From positions 1 through 50,023 of the forward strand of contig JAKOND010000148.1 of NCBI GenBank assembly GCA_022702125.1: a stretch of 50,023 nucleotides of DNA. Direction: 5' to 3'. This stretch comes from Burkholderiaceae bacterium. Its GTDB lineage: Bacteria > Pseudomonadota > Gammaproteobacteria > Burkholderiales > Burkholderiaceae_C. A model generated the notes under the pieces. It did not search any database. It was not told the origin of the DNA and worked only from the letters and a program-made list of their open reading frames with translations. This document shows positions 40,302 to 49,079 of the stretch, piece by piece. The position numbers were made by a program, and so were the translations under genes. The first letter of the stretch is position 1. Each line of letters begins with the position of its first letter.

Positions 40302-41651
40302 ATGTCCGCCGTCTTCAATTTCACCTTCGTCCCCTGGTTCCGGTCGGTCGCACCGTACATCCACACCCACCGCGGCAAGACCTTCGTGGTCGCCATCGCC
40401 GGCGAGGCCATCGCCGCCGGCAAGCTGCAGGCCATCGCCCAGGACCTGGCGCTGATCCAGAGCATGGGCGTCAAGGTGGTGCTGGTGCACGGATTCCGCC
40501 CGCAGGTCAACGAGCAGCTCGCGGCCAAGGGCCATGCGGCGCGGTACTCGCACGGCATCCGCATCACCGACGGCGTGGCGCTCGACTGCGCCCAGGAAGC
40601 CGCCGGCCAGCTGCGCTACGAGATCGAGGCCGCCTTCAGCCAGGGCCTGCCCAACACGCCGATGGCCGGCGCCACGGTGCGGATCGTCTCGGGCAACTTC
40701 ATCACCGCGCGGCCGGTGGGCATCGTGGACGGGGTGGACTTCCTGCACTCGGGGCTGGTGCGCAAGATCGACACCGCCGGCATCCTGCGCTCGCTGGACT
40801 TCGGCGCCATGGTGCTGCTGTCGCCCTTCGGCTTCTCGCCCACCGGCGAGGCTTTCAACCTCACCATGGAGGAGGTCGCCACCAGCGTCGCCATCGAGCT
40901 GCAGGCCGACAAGCTGATCTTCCTGACCGAGGTGCCCGGCATCCGCAAGGACCCGGCCGCGCCGGAGTCCGAGGACAACCCGGTCAATACCGAGATCACC
41001 CTCGCCAGCGCCGAGCGCATGCTGGCCGCCCTGCCCCCGGCCCAGCAGCCGACCGACACCGCCTTCTACCTGCAGCACTGCGTCAAGGCCTGCAAGGCCG
41101 GGGTGGACCGCAGCCACATCCTGCCCTTCGCGGTGGACGGCGCGCTGCTGCTCGAGATCTACGTGCACGACGGCATCGGCACCATGGTCATCGACGAGAA
41201 GCTCGAATCGCTGCGCGAGGCGACCCAGGACGACGTGAGCGCCATCCTGCAGCTGATCGAGCCCTTCGAGAAGGACGGCACCCTGGTCAAGCGCGACCGC
41301 ACCGAGATCGAGCGCGACGCCGACCACTACACCGTGGTCGAGCACGACGGCGTGATCTTCGCCTGCGCCGCGCTCTACCCCTACCCCGAGGAGCGCACCG
41401 CCGAGATGGCCGCGCTGACCGTCTCGCCCCAGAGCCAGGGCCAGGGCGACGGCGAGAAGGTGCTGCGCCGCATCGAGCAGCGCGCCCGCGCCATGGGCCT
41501 GGCCAGCATCTTCGTGCTGACCACCCGCACGATGCACTGGTTCATCAAGCGCGGCTTCCAGCCGGTCGACCCCGACTGGCTGCCGGAATCGCGCAAGCGC
41601 AAGTACAACTTCAGCCGCAAGAGCCAGGTGCTGGTGAAGAAGCTCGGCTGA
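40302..41651 (+). CDS. argA: Amino acid N-acetyltransferase (N-acetylglutamate synthase)
   Basis: A 449-residue enzyme that acetylates glutamate with acetyl-CoA, the first step of arginine synthesis. The N-terminal amino acid kinase-like domain (1-290) begins FNFTFVPWFRSVAPYIHTHR and shows VKVVLVHGFRPQVNEQLAAK and SHGIRITDG, where arginine feedback binds in the family. The C-terminal GNAT domain (about 300-449) has the acetyl-CoA segment VSPQSQGQGDGEKVLRRIEQ and STKM-like end FVLTTRTMHWFIKRGFQPVD. Full-length and classical type. It is divergent from hrpA, with about 95 bp between the proposed starts. No ArgR box is evident. Confidence 0.94.
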   Translation: MSAVFNFTFVPWFRSVAPYIHTHRGKTFVVAIAGEAIAAGKLQAIAQDLALIQSMGVKVVLVHGFRPQVNEQLAAKGHAARYSHGIRITDGVALDCAQEAAGQLRYEIEAAFSQGLPNTPMAGATVRIVSGNFITARPVGIVDGVDFLHSGLVRKIDTAGILRSLDFGAMVLLSPFGFSPTGEAFNLTMEEVATSVAIELQADKLIFLTEVPGIRKDPAAPESEDNPVNTEITLASAERMLAALPPAQQPTDTAFYLQHCVKACKAGVDRSHILPFAVDGALLLEIYVHDGIGTMVIDEKLESLREATQDDVSAILQLIEPFEKDGTLVKRDRTEIERDADHYTVVEHDGVIFACAALYPYPEERTAEMAALTVSPQSQGQGDGEKVLRRIEQRARAMGLASIFVLTTRTMHWFIKRGFQPVDPDWLPESRKRKYNFSRKSQVLVKKLG

Positions 41652-41691
41652 ACGGGCGGACGGCGACCGCCACCGTCCGCGCCCCGTGCCG

Positions 41692-41697
41692 TACAGT
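41692..41697 (+). promoter_or_regulatory. Putative -10 hexamer of the diguanylate cyclase gene
   Basis: TACAGT (4 of 6 to TATAAT) ends 9 nt before ATG 41707, with no Shine-Dalgarno sequence between. Confidence 0.28.
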
Positions 41698-41706
41698 CCC
41701 CGAACC

Positions 41707-43545
41707 ATGCTGTCGTCCGTCCCGTCCGATCCGCCGATGTCCGAAGCCATGGACCCCCGCCTGGTCTGCGGCATGCTCGACAGCCTGGGCATCGCCCTGT
41801 GCACCTACGACGCGCAGCTGCGCGCGGTGCGCTGGAACCGGACCTTCCTGACGCTCTTCCCCGAGCACGCCGGCAGCATCCACGTCGGCGAGCACTACCG
41901 CGAGAACCTGCAGCGCTTCTACCGGAGCCGGCTGCCCGATCCCGACCGCCAGCCGGTCGATCACTACGTGGCCGAGGGCATCCGCCGCCACCTCCACCAG
42001 ACCCGGCCCTTCACCTTCTTCCACCGGGACCGCTGGCTGCGCGTGACCTGCGAGCCGGGCGCGGACGGCAGCCGGACCCGCGTCTGGGTGCCGCTGCCGA
42101 CGGTGACCACGGCCGACGATCCGCTGGAGGCGGATGCCGCCCCGTGCGCCGGCCCGTCGGCCGCCACGCGGCACGCCAGCTTCGAGAACGTGGCCGACGG
42201 CGTCATGGTGCTCGACCCGCGCGGCCGGATCGTCTCCGTCAACGAGGAATTCGTCCGGCTGTACGGCCTGGCGACCCGCGAGGCGCTGGTCGGCCTGGAG
42301 TTCCGCGACGTCCTGGCAGCGGTCTGGCGGCGCGCCGATCCGATGGTGGCCCGCGTCCACGACAGCGAGGACGGCGGAGCCGGGCACCAGCCCGCGTGGC
42401 AGTTCGCGCTGGCGGACTACTCGCATTTCGCCGGCGCACCTTTCGAGCTGCCGTTGCCGGACGACCGCTGGATCCGCGTCATGGCCCACGAGACGACGGA
42501 CCACATGCGCTACAGCGTCCATGTGGATATCACGGCCTTCAAGCGCCAGGAGAACGACTTGCGCGCCGCCGAACGGCAGGCGCGCCAGAACGAGGCGCGC
42601 TTCCGGGCGGCGTTCGACCATGCCGGCATCGCCACCGGCCTGATCGATGCCGACACCGTCTTCGTCGACGTGAACACCGCGCTGTGCGACATGCTGGACC
42701 GGCCGCACGACGCCCTGGTGTCCTCCCGCCTGGACCACCTGCTCTACACCGACGACACGCTGGCGCTGCACCGGGCGGTCGCCGACCTGCGCACCGGCCG
42801 GACGCAGCGTTTCGAGTACGACATGGCGCTGCGCGGTCCCGCCTCGCGTCCCCCGGTGTGGGCGCGCCTGTTCTGCACGCCGGTGGGGGGCGAACCCGAC
42901 GCGCCGGCCGCCCTGCTGGTGGTGCAGCTGCAGGACATCACCACGGTGCGCATTGCCGAGGTCGAACGCAACCGGCTGGTGGAGCGCCTCCAGTACCAGG
43001 CGACCCACGACCCCCTGACCCGCCTGTTCAACCGCACGCATTTCGAGGTGCAGGTCTCCGAGGCGATCCATGCGCTGGCCGAGGCCGGCACCGGGACGCC
43101 GCGGTACGCGGCGCCCGCCTGCCTCTGCTTCTTCGACCTGGACGGCTTCAAGGCGATCAACGATACCGCCGGGCATGCGGCCGGCGATGCCGCGTTGCAG
43201 CAGGTGGCAGCGCTGTTCGCCGAGGAAGTCGGGCGCGACGGGCTGATCGCACGGGTCGGCGGCGACGAATTCGCCGCGCTGCTGCGGCACCACGACCCCG
43301 ACCAGGCCCGGGCGCTCGCGGCGCGCATCATCGCCCGGCTCCACGGCGCCGAGTTCCGCTGGAACGACACCGCGCGGCGCCTGGGCGTGAGCATCGGCAT
43401 CACCGCGCTCTACCGCCCGGACACCCTGGCGGACGCGCTGCACCGCGCCGATTCGGCGTGCTACGCGGCCAAGCGCTCCGGCAGCAGCCAGGTGCGCACC
43501 GCGGCGGCGCCCGCGGGCCTGCCGCCCGCGCACCGCAACGCCTGA
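41707..43545 (+). CDS. Diguanylate cyclase with PAS sensor domains
   Basis: A 612-residue cytoplasmic protein that would make cyclic di-GMP from two GTP. Three PAS-like domains come first: residues about 15-125 (MLDSLGIALCTYDAQLRAVR), about 155-275 (FENVADGVMVLDPRGRIVSV) and about 295-415 (FRAAFDHAGIATGLIDADTV). The GGDEF domain is at about 430-600, opening THDPLTRLFNRTHFEVQV, with the active GGDEF motif at 518-522 in ARVGGDEFAALL. The inhibitory RxxD site normally five residues before GGDEF is absent (RDGLIARV is there), so product inhibition is unlikely by that route. There is no EAL domain. The stop is one base from that of convergent cysW. Confidence 0.92.
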   Translation: MLSSVPSDPPMSEAMDPRLVCGMLDSLGIALCTYDAQLRAVRWNRTFLTLFPEHAGSIHVGEHYRENLQRFYRSRLPDPDRQPVDHYVAEGIRRHLHQTRPFTFFHRDRWLRVTCEPGADGSRTRVWVPLPTVTTADDPLEADAAPCAGPSAATRHASFENVADGVMVLDPRGRIVSVNEEFVRLYGLATREALVGLEFRDVLAAVWRRADPMVARVHDSEDGGAGHQPAWQFALADYSHFAGAPFELPLPDDRWIRVMAHETTDHMRYSVHVDITAFKRQENDLRAAERQARQNEARFRAAFDHAGIATGLIDADTVFVDVNTALCDMLDRPHDALVSSRLDHLLYTDDTLALHRAVADLRTGRTQRFEYDMALRGPASRPPVWARLFCTPVGGEPDAPAALLVVQLQDITTVRIAEVERNRLVERLQYQATHDPLTRLFNRTHFEVQVSEAIHALAEAGTGTPRYAAPACLCFFDLDGFKAINDTAGHAAGDAALQQVAALFAEEVGRDGLIARVGGDEFAALLRHHDPDQARALAARIIARLHGAEFRWNDTARRLGVSIGITALYRPDTLADALHRADSACYAAKRSGSSQVRTAAAPAGLPPAHRNA

Positions 43546-43546
43546 C

Positions 43547-44437
43547 TCAGGCCGTGCCGCCGGTGGCGGCGGCCACCGGACGTTCGGGACCGGGCAGCGG
43601 CGCGCGCTCGCGGCGGCGCTGGCGCCATTCCATGACGTTCTTGACCACCAGCGTGACCATCGCCATGCAGGCCAGCAGGGCCGCCGCGCTGAAGGCGGCG
43701 GCGGTCTTGTAGTCGTTGTTGAGCTGCTCCACCAGGAGCGGCAGGGTCAGCGTCTGGTTCATGATCGTGCCCGAGACCACCGACACCGCGCCGAACTCTC
43801 CCACCGCCCGCGCGTTGGTCACCACCACGCCGTAGAGCAGCGCCCAGCGGATGTTGGGCAGCGTCACCCGCCGGAACACCTGCCAGCCCGAGGCGCCGAG
43901 CGTGAGCGCCGCCATCTCCTCGTCGCTGCCCTGCGACTGCATCAGCGGGATCAGGATGCGCGCCACGTAGGGCGCGGTGACGAAGATCGTCACCAGCACG
44001 ATGCCCGGCCAGGCGAACACCACCTGCACCCCGTGGCCGTAGAGCCACTTGCCGAGCGTGCCCTCCAGCCCGTAGACCACCAGGTAGCACAGGCCCGCCA
44101 CCACCGGCGAGGTCGCGTACGGGATGTCCACCAGCGTCGTCAGCAGCCGGCGGCCCCGGAAATCGTAGTGCGTCACGCACCAGGCCAGCAGGATGCCGAA
44201 GACCAGGTTGACCGGCACGGTGATCGCGGTGGCCAGCAGCGTGAGGCCGATGGCGTGCAGCGTGAAGTCCGCGCCCAGGTTGGCGACCAGCGCGGCCCAG
44301 CCGCCTTCCAGCGCCCGGGCGAAGATCAGCGCCAGCGGCAGCACCAGCAGCAGCCCGGCGCACGCCAGCCCCAGCCCCACCAGGAACCACTGCCCGGCGT
44401 TCGCGGGCCGGGCCGCCTTGTGATCGACAGCGTTCAT
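43547..44437 (-). CDS. cysW: Sulfate/thiosulfate ABC transporter permease CysW, module 2
   Basis: A 296-residue inner-membrane permease. LTTLVDIPYATSPVVAGLCY and the EAA loop LGASGWQVFRRVTLPNIRWA are CysW hallmarks, with AVGEFGAVSVVSGTI after it. About six membrane helices. It overlaps cysT by four bases (ATGA). It resembles the second cysW in this window (48120-49079) helix by helix but differs widely, so the two are old paralogues rather than a recent duplication. It shares the single cysA of the locus. Confidence 0.92.
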   Translation of the reverse strand: MNAVDHKAARPANAGQWFLVGLGLACAGLLLVLPLALIFARALEGGWAALVANLGADFTLHAIGLTLLATAITVPVNLVFGILLAWCVTHYDFRGRRLLTTLVDIPYATSPVVAGLCYLVVYGLEGTLGKWLYGHGVQVVFAWPGIVLVTIFVTAPYVARILIPLMQSQGSDEEMAALTLGASGWQVFRRVTLPNIRWALLYGVVVTNARAVGEFGAVSVVSGTIMNQTLTLPLLVEQLNNDYKTAAAFSAAALLACMAMVTLVVKNVMEWRQRRRERAPLPGPERPVAAATGGTA

Positions 44438-45285
44438 ACGGCCCCCCTGCGCTGCCAGCCCAGCAGCCGGCCCTGCGCCCAGCGCAGCAGGAACAGCAGC
44501 AGCAGCGAGGCGAGCAGCACCACCGAGGCGATGGCGGCGGCCGCCGGGTATTCGAATTCCTGCAGGCGCACGAAGATCATCAGCGAGGTCACCTCGGTCT
44601 TGAACGGGATGTTGCCCGCGATCATGATCACCGCGCCGAATTCGCCCAGGCTGCGGATGAAGGCCTGCGACGAACCGGTCACCAGCGCCGGCACCAGCGT
44701 GGGCAGCACCACCCGCCAGAAGGTCTGCCAGTTGTCCGCGCCCAGGGTGGACGCCGCCTCCTCGTACTCCGGCCCCAGGTCCTGCAGCACCGGCTGCACC
44801 GAGCGCACCACGAACGGCAGGCTGGTGAAGGTCATCGCGATCACGATGCCGGGGAAGGCGTAGGCGATCTTGTACGGCGCGAAATACTGGCCGAGCCAGC
44901 CGCCCGGCACCAGCAGCGCCGACAGCGTGATGCCGGCCACCGCGGTGGGCAGCGCGAACGGCAGGTCCACCAGCGCCTCCAGCACCCGCCGGCCGGGGAA
45001 GTCGTAGCGGGTGATGTTCCAGGCCAGCAGGAAGCCGACCAGCGTCGCGGCGATGGTCGAGTACAGCGCGCCCTGCAGCGTCACCGCGTAGCTCTGCACC
45101 ACCCGCGGGTCCGAGATGGCGCGCCAGTACTGCGCCGGGCTCATGTCCGCCACGTAGAGCAGAAGCGCCGAGATCGGGAACAGGATGATCAGCGCGATGT
45201 AGAGCGCCGACAGCCCGAAGCTCAGGCCGAAGCCGGGCAGGGGCGAATGCTGCCGCAGCAGCCAGGAGGTCGGGGACCGGACCAC
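44434..45285 (-). CDS. cysT: Sulfate/thiosulfate ABC transporter permease CysT (CysU), module 2
   Basis: A 283-residue permease: VDLPFALPTAVAGITLSALL, FTSLPFVVRSVQPVLQDLGP and the EAA loop EEAASTLGADNWQTFWRVVL are classic CysT. It starts at GTG 45285, ten bases after the cysP stop, with no separate ribosome binding site, so it is translationally coupled. It forms a heterodimer with the CysW encoded next. Confidence 0.92.
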   Translation of the reverse strand: MVRSPTSWLLRQHSPLPGFGLSFGLSALYIALIILFPISALLLYVADMSPAQYWRAISDPRVVQSYAVTLQGALYSTIAATLVGFLLAWNITRYDFPGRRVLEALVDLPFALPTAVAGITLSALLVPGGWLGQYFAPYKIAYAFPGIVIAMTFTSLPFVVRSVQPVLQDLGPEYEEAASTLGADNWQTFWRVVLPTLVPALVTGSSQAFIRSLGEFGAVIMIAGNIPFKTEVTSLMIFVRLQEFEYPAAAAIASVVLLASLLLLFLLRWAQGRLLGWQRRGAV

Positions 45286-45295
45286 GGACGGCGGG

Positions 45296-46315
45296 TCAGC
45301 GCTTCTGCGCCAGCAGCTGGTCGACCAGCCCGTTGGAGCCGAAATGCTTCGCCTGGATCTGCTCCCACGTGCCCAGCACCTCGGTCGGGTTGATCAGCCG
45401 GACCTTCGCGAACTGCGCGGCGGTGGCCTTGACCACGGTGGGCTCGTGCACCCGGTAGTTGAACGAGGTCAGCAGCAGCTGCATCTCGCGGCTGTACTGG
45501 AACTTCAGGTATTCGGTGGCCACCTTGCGGGTGCCCTTCTCGTCGACCACCTTGTCTACCACCGCCACCGGGAACTCGGCCAGCACGCTGACCGGCGGCA
45601 CCACCACCTCCAGGCCCATCGCCTTGAACTCGTCGCCCTTGGCGATGTTGACCACCTCCGACTCGAAGGTCAGCAGCGCGTCGCCCTGGTTGTTCTGGGC
45701 GAAGGCCACGGTCGCGCCGCGTCCGCCGGTGGGGAAGTTCTCGACGTTGCGCAGCAGGCTGCCGACGAACTCGCGGGTCTTGGCCTCGTCGCCCTTGAAC
45801 TTCTCGTGGGCGTAGAGCCATGCGCCCAGGTAGCTGTAGCGCGCGTTGCCGGAGGTCTTGGGGTTGGGGAACACCAGCTTCACGTCGTTGCGCACCAGGT
45901 CGTCCCAGGTCCGGATGTTCTTGGGGTTGCCCTTCCTCACCAGGAAGGCGATGGTGCTGTAGTACGGCGAGCTGTTGTTCGGGAACTGCCTGGCCCAGTC
46001 CTTGCGGACCAGGCCGCGCGCGGCCAGGATGTCCACGTCCGGGACCTGGTTGAAGGTGACGGTGTCGACCTTCTTGCCCTGAATGATGTCCTGCGCCTGC
46101 CGCGAGGTACCGGCGTAGGACTGGTCGATCTTGACCGGCGGATTGCCCTGCCGGGTCCAGTAGTCCTGGAACTTGGGGTTGATCGCGGCGAAGAGTTCGC
46201 GCGCGACGTCGTAGGACGCGTTGAGCAGCGGCTTGCCGCCCTCCTGCGCCCGGGCCGGCGCGGCGGCGGCCAGCGTGGCGGTCGCCAGGCCGGCGAGCAC
46301 GATGTTCTTGAACAT
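45296..46315 (-). CDS. cysP: Sulfate/thiosulfate-binding protein
   Basis: A 339-residue periplasmic receptor. The signal peptide (FKNIVLAGLATATLAAAAPA, cut after RAQ, about 24) is followed by LLNASYDVARELFAAINPKF. The family pattern NPKTSGNARYSYLGAW is intact, and VDTVTFNQVPDVDIL plus SSPYYSTIAFLVRKGNPKNI agree with CysP more than Sbp, pointing to thiosulfate as well as sulfate. AAGGA lies 8-12 nt before the ATG. A GC hairpin in the leader separates it from dsbB. It is followed by cysT and cysW. Confidence 0.92.
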   Translation of the reverse strand: MFKNIVLAGLATATLAAAAPARAQEGGKPLLNASYDVARELFAAINPKFQDYWTRQGNPPVKIDQSYAGTSRQAQDIIQGKKVDTVTFNQVPDVDILAARGLVRKDWARQFPNNSSPYYSTIAFLVRKGNPKNIRTWDDLVRNDVKLVFPNPKTSGNARYSYLGAWLYAHEKFKGDEAKTREFVGSLLRNVENFPTGGRGATVAFAQNNQGDALLTFESEVVNIAKGDEFKAMGLEVVVPPVSVLAEFPVAVVDKVVDEKGTRKVATEYLKFQYSREMQLLLTSFNYRVHEPTVVKATAAQFAKVRLINPTEVLGTWEQIQAKHFGSNGLVDQLLAQKR

Positions 46316-46337
46316 GGAAATCCTTTTCTCGGTGGCA

Positions 46338-46355
46338 CGGGGGACGCCGCCCCCG
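46338..46355 (-). other. Hairpin in the dsbB-cysP spacer
   Basis: CGGGGG and CCCCCG (six pairs, 6-base loop) between the dsbB stop and the cysP ribosome site. No U-tract follows in the direction of transcription, so it more likely protects or separates the cysP message than terminates it. Confidence 0.35.
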
Positions 46356-46366
46356 GAATGAAAAAT

Positions 46367-46873
46367 TCAGGCCCGGACGCGCCGCGCGGACACGGCCAGC
46401 GCCGCCAGCGCCACGGCGATCAGCGCGAAGCAGACGAAGGACCAGTTGGCGATCGACAGGCCCAGGAAGGTCCAGTCCACCTGGGTGCAGTCGCCGCCGC
46501 CGCGGAAGATCATCGGGATCGCCCGCTTGAGCGGGAAGGTCTCGATCATCCCGTAGAGGTCGCGCCCGCAGGACGGGAATTCCGGCGGATACCACTGCAG
46601 GAAGCTCTGCCGCGCCGCCACGAAGGCGCCGCCGAGGGCCGACAGCCCGGCCAGGGCACCGAAGATGCCTCGCCAGCCTTTTCCGGTCCCTGCGGAGGCC
46701 AGGCCTGCGAAGACAGCTACCAAAACAAGAGCATAGCGCTGCACGATGCACATCGGGCAGGGTTCGAGCCCCACGACATGCTGCAGGTACAGCCCGAAGG
46801 CCAGCAGGCCGATGCAGGCGAGGGACACGGCCGCGAGGACGCGGCGGGGAGCGGAGGCAAACCAGTACGGCAC
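46367..46873 (-). CDS. dsbB: Disulfide bond formation protein DsbB
   Basis: A 168-residue four-helix inner-membrane protein that reoxidises DsbA and passes electrons to quinone. The first periplasmic loop carries C39 and C42 in GLEPCPMCIVQRYAL; the second carries C102 (FPSCGRDLYG) and C129 (GGGDCTQVDW). Length is typical. Translation starts at GTG 46873 with AAGGA about 9-12 nt upstream. It sits between cysA and cysP, all on the same strand with about 50-bp gaps. No dsbA is nearby. Confidence 0.93.
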   Translation of the reverse strand: MPYWFASAPRRVLAAVSLACIGLLAFGLYLQHVVGLEPCPMCIVQRYALVLVAVFAGLASAGTGKGWRGIFGALAGLSALGGAFVAARQSFLQWYPPEFPSCGRDLYGMIETFPLKRAIPMIFRGGGDCTQVDWTFLGLSIANWSFVCFALIAVALAALAVSARRVRA

Positions 46874-46925
46874 GGTGCGGGGTCCTTGAGGCGAAACAGG
46901 ATCGATCCCGCGCGCGGCGAATGGT

Positions 46926-48050
46926 TCAGATGTTGGCCCCGGCGTCCAGGAAGACGCGCGTCTTGCGCGGGGTCGCCACCAGCATGTCGCCTTCGCGCAG
47001 GCCGAGCTCGCGGAACTGCTGCGAAGGGATGCGGGCTTCGAACAGCGTTTCCGGCGCCCGATTGTCCACGGGTTTCCCCGTCTCCTCGGGGATCAGCTCC
47101 AGGCGTGCCACCGGACCGACCACGATGGCCCGGTCGAGCCGGGCGACGATGCCCTGGATGCGCCCGTCCGCGTCGAGTTCGCCGCCCGGCGCGTAGCGCT
47201 GCACGTCGAGGTCGTGCGGACGCACGTAGGCCAGCGCCTTGGCGTCCTGCGCCGCATGGTGCTCGGGCGAGTCGATGCGCACCCCCTCCACATGCACCGC
47301 GCCTTCGTGCGCCCGGCCGTGGAACAGGTTCACGTCGCCCAGGAAGCCGTAGACGAAGGGGCTGGCCGGATGCTCCCAGACCTCCTGCGGCGAGCCGATC
47401 TGCTCGATCCGGCCCTTGTTCATCACCACCACCCGGTCGGAGACCTCCAGCGCCTCCTCCTGGTCGTGGGTCACGAAGATGCTGGTGACGTGCAGCTCGT
47501 CGTGCAGCCGGCGCAGCCAGCGGCGCAGTTCCTTGCGCACCTGCGCGTCGAGCGCGCCGAAAGGCTCGTCCAGCAGCAGCACCTTGGGCTCGACCGCCAG
47601 CGCCCGGGCCAGCGCGATGCGCTGGCGCTGGCCGCCCGAGAGCTGCGACGGGTAGCGGTCGGCCAGCCAGTCGAGCTGCACCAGGCCGAGCAGCTCGTGC
47701 ACCTTGGCCCGGATCGCCGCCTCGGAGGGCCGGTCCTTGCGCGGGCGCACCCGCAGGCCGAAGGCGACGTTCTCGAACACCGTCATGTGCCGGAACAGCG
47801 CGTAATGCTGGAACACGAAGCCGACCTGGCGCTCGCGCACGTGGACGTCGGTGGTGTCGTTGCCGTTGAACAGGATGCTGCCGGAGTCCGGCGTTTCCAG
47901 CCCCGCGATGATGCGCAGCAGCGTGGTCTTGCCGCAGCCCGACGGGCCGAGCAGCGCCACCAGCTCGCCCGGCTCGATGTCGAGGCTGACGTCCTGGAGC
48001 GCCTGGAAGCTGCCGAACTGCTTGTGGACGTGTTGGATCTGGATGCCCAT
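46926..48050 (-). CDS. cysA: Sulfate/thiosulfate ABC transporter ATP-binding protein
   Basis: A 374-residue ATPase. Walker [10 protein letters not shown] is at 35-43, the signature LSGGQRQR at 137-144, Walker B VLLLDE at 157-162 and the switch His at 195. The C-terminal TOBE-like regulatory domain (about 235-374) includes [20 protein letters not shown], the CysA-type extension. It is the only ATPase in the locus, so it probably energises both permease pairs. It lies 69 bp after cysW of module 1 and 52 bp before dsbB. Confidence 0.94.
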   Translation of the reverse strand: MGIQIQHVHKQFGSFQALQDVSLDIEPGELVALLGPSGCGKTTLLRIIAGLETPDSGSILFNGNDTTDVHVRERQVGFVFQHYALFRHMTVFENVAFGLRVRPRKDRPSEAAIRAKVHELLGLVQLDWLADRYPSQLSGGQRQRIALARALAVEPKVLLLDEPFGALDAQVRKELRRWLRRLHDELHVTSIFVTHDQEEALEVSDRVVVMNKGRIEQIGSPQEVWEHPASPFVYGFLGDVNLFHGRAHEGAVHVEGVRIDSPEHHAAQDAKALAYVRPHDLDVQRYAPGGELDADGRIQGIVARLDRAIVVGPVARLELIPEETGKPVDNRAPETLFEARIPSQQFRELGLREGDMLVATPRKTRVFLDAGANI

Positions 48051-48119
48051 GGTGGTGAGGTCTCTTGACGCGTGGAGCGGGCGCCGCGCGGCGGCGGCGG
48101 AATCGGGAATGGGAGGGCT

Positions 48120-49079
48120 TCAGCGCACCGCGGCGCCGGCGGGACGAGCATAACCAGCGGTGGCGGCCGGGGGCGTAACAGGCGTGGCGGCCGTCGGCCG
48201 CTCCGGCGGCAGCGCGGCGGCCTCGCGCCGTTCGCGCTCCTGGCGCCATTCGGCGACCGACTTGATGACCAGCGTCACCAGCGCCAGCAGCGCGAGCAGC
48301 GACGCCACCGCGAAGGCGGCCTGCAGCTGGTACTCGTTGTAGAGGATCTCGACCTGCAGCGGGATCGTGTTGGTCTCGCCGCGGATGTGGCCCGAGACGA
48401 CCGATACCGCGCCGAACTCCCCCATCGCCCGGGCGTTGCACAGGATCACCCCGTAGACCAGGCCCCACTTGATGTTGGGCAGCGTCACCTTCCGGAAGGT
48501 CTGCCAGCCCGAGGCGCCGAGCACGATGGCGGCCTGCTCCTCGTCGCTGCCCTGCGCCTGCATCAGCGGGATCAGCTCGCGCGCGACGAAGGGGAAGGTC
48601 ACGAAGATCGTCGCCAGCACGATGCCCGGCACCGCGAAGATTATCTTCAGGTCGTGCGCCGCCAGCCACGGCCCGAACCAGCCGTGCGAGCCGAACAGCA
48701 GCACGAAGGACAGGCCCGCCACGATCGGCGACACCGAGAACGGCAGGTCCACCGGCGTGGTCAGCACCGCCTTGCCGCGGAACTCGTACTTGGCGATGGC
48801 CCAGGCCGCGGCCACGCCGAAGACCAGGTTGAACGGCACCGCGATCGCCGCGGTCAGCAGCGTGAGCTTGATCGCCGACCAGGCATCGGGTTCGCGGAGC
48901 GCATCGACGTAGGCGTCGACGCCCTTGCGCAGCGCCTCGGTGAACACCGCCGCGAGCGGCAGCACCAGGAACAGCAGCAGGAAGGCCAGCGCGCTGCCGA
49001 TCAGCAGGCGGCGCACCCAGGGGGATTCGGCGGTGCCCGCCGAAGCGGATACGGCCGGCGCGGACGTCGCGGCGTTCAT
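48120..49079 (-). CDS. cysW: Sulfate ABC transporter permease CysW, module 1
   Basis: A 319-residue permease starting MNAATSAPAVSASAGTAESP at ATG 49079. LTTPVDLPFSVSPIVAGLSF, IPLMQAQGSDEEQAAIVLGA and the EAA loop GWQTFRKVTLPNIKWGLVYG are CysW features; the Pro/Ala-rich C-terminal tail (last 40 residues) is cytoplasmic and variable. It overlaps cysT by four bases. Immediately upstream of cysA, it is the standard sbp-cysT-cysW-cysA order. Confidence 0.92.
   Translation of the reverse strand: MNAATSAPAVSASAGTAESPWVRRLLIGSALAFLLLFLVLPLAAVFTEALRKGVDAYVDALREPDAWSAIKLTLLTAAIAVPFNLVFGVAAAWAIAKYEFRGKAVLTTPVDLPFSVSPIVAGLSFVLLFGSHGWFGPWLAAHDLKIIFAVPGIVLATIFVTFPFVARELIPLMQAQGSDEEQAAIVLGASGWQTFRKVTLPNIKWGLVYGVILCNARAMGEFGAVSVVSGHIRGETNTIPLQVEILYNEYQLQAAFAVASLLALLALVTLVIKSVAEWRQERERREAAALPPERPTAATPVTPPAATAGYARPAGAAVR

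Noticed and set aside
36334-40455. A 1373-codon rightward frame opposite hrpA
   Set aside because: His/Arg/Gln-rich shadow; hrpA on the other strand carries all helicase motifs.
45344-47488. A 714-codon rightward frame opposite cysP, dsbB and part of cysA
   Set aside because: No domain visible, and three conserved genes occupy the other strand.
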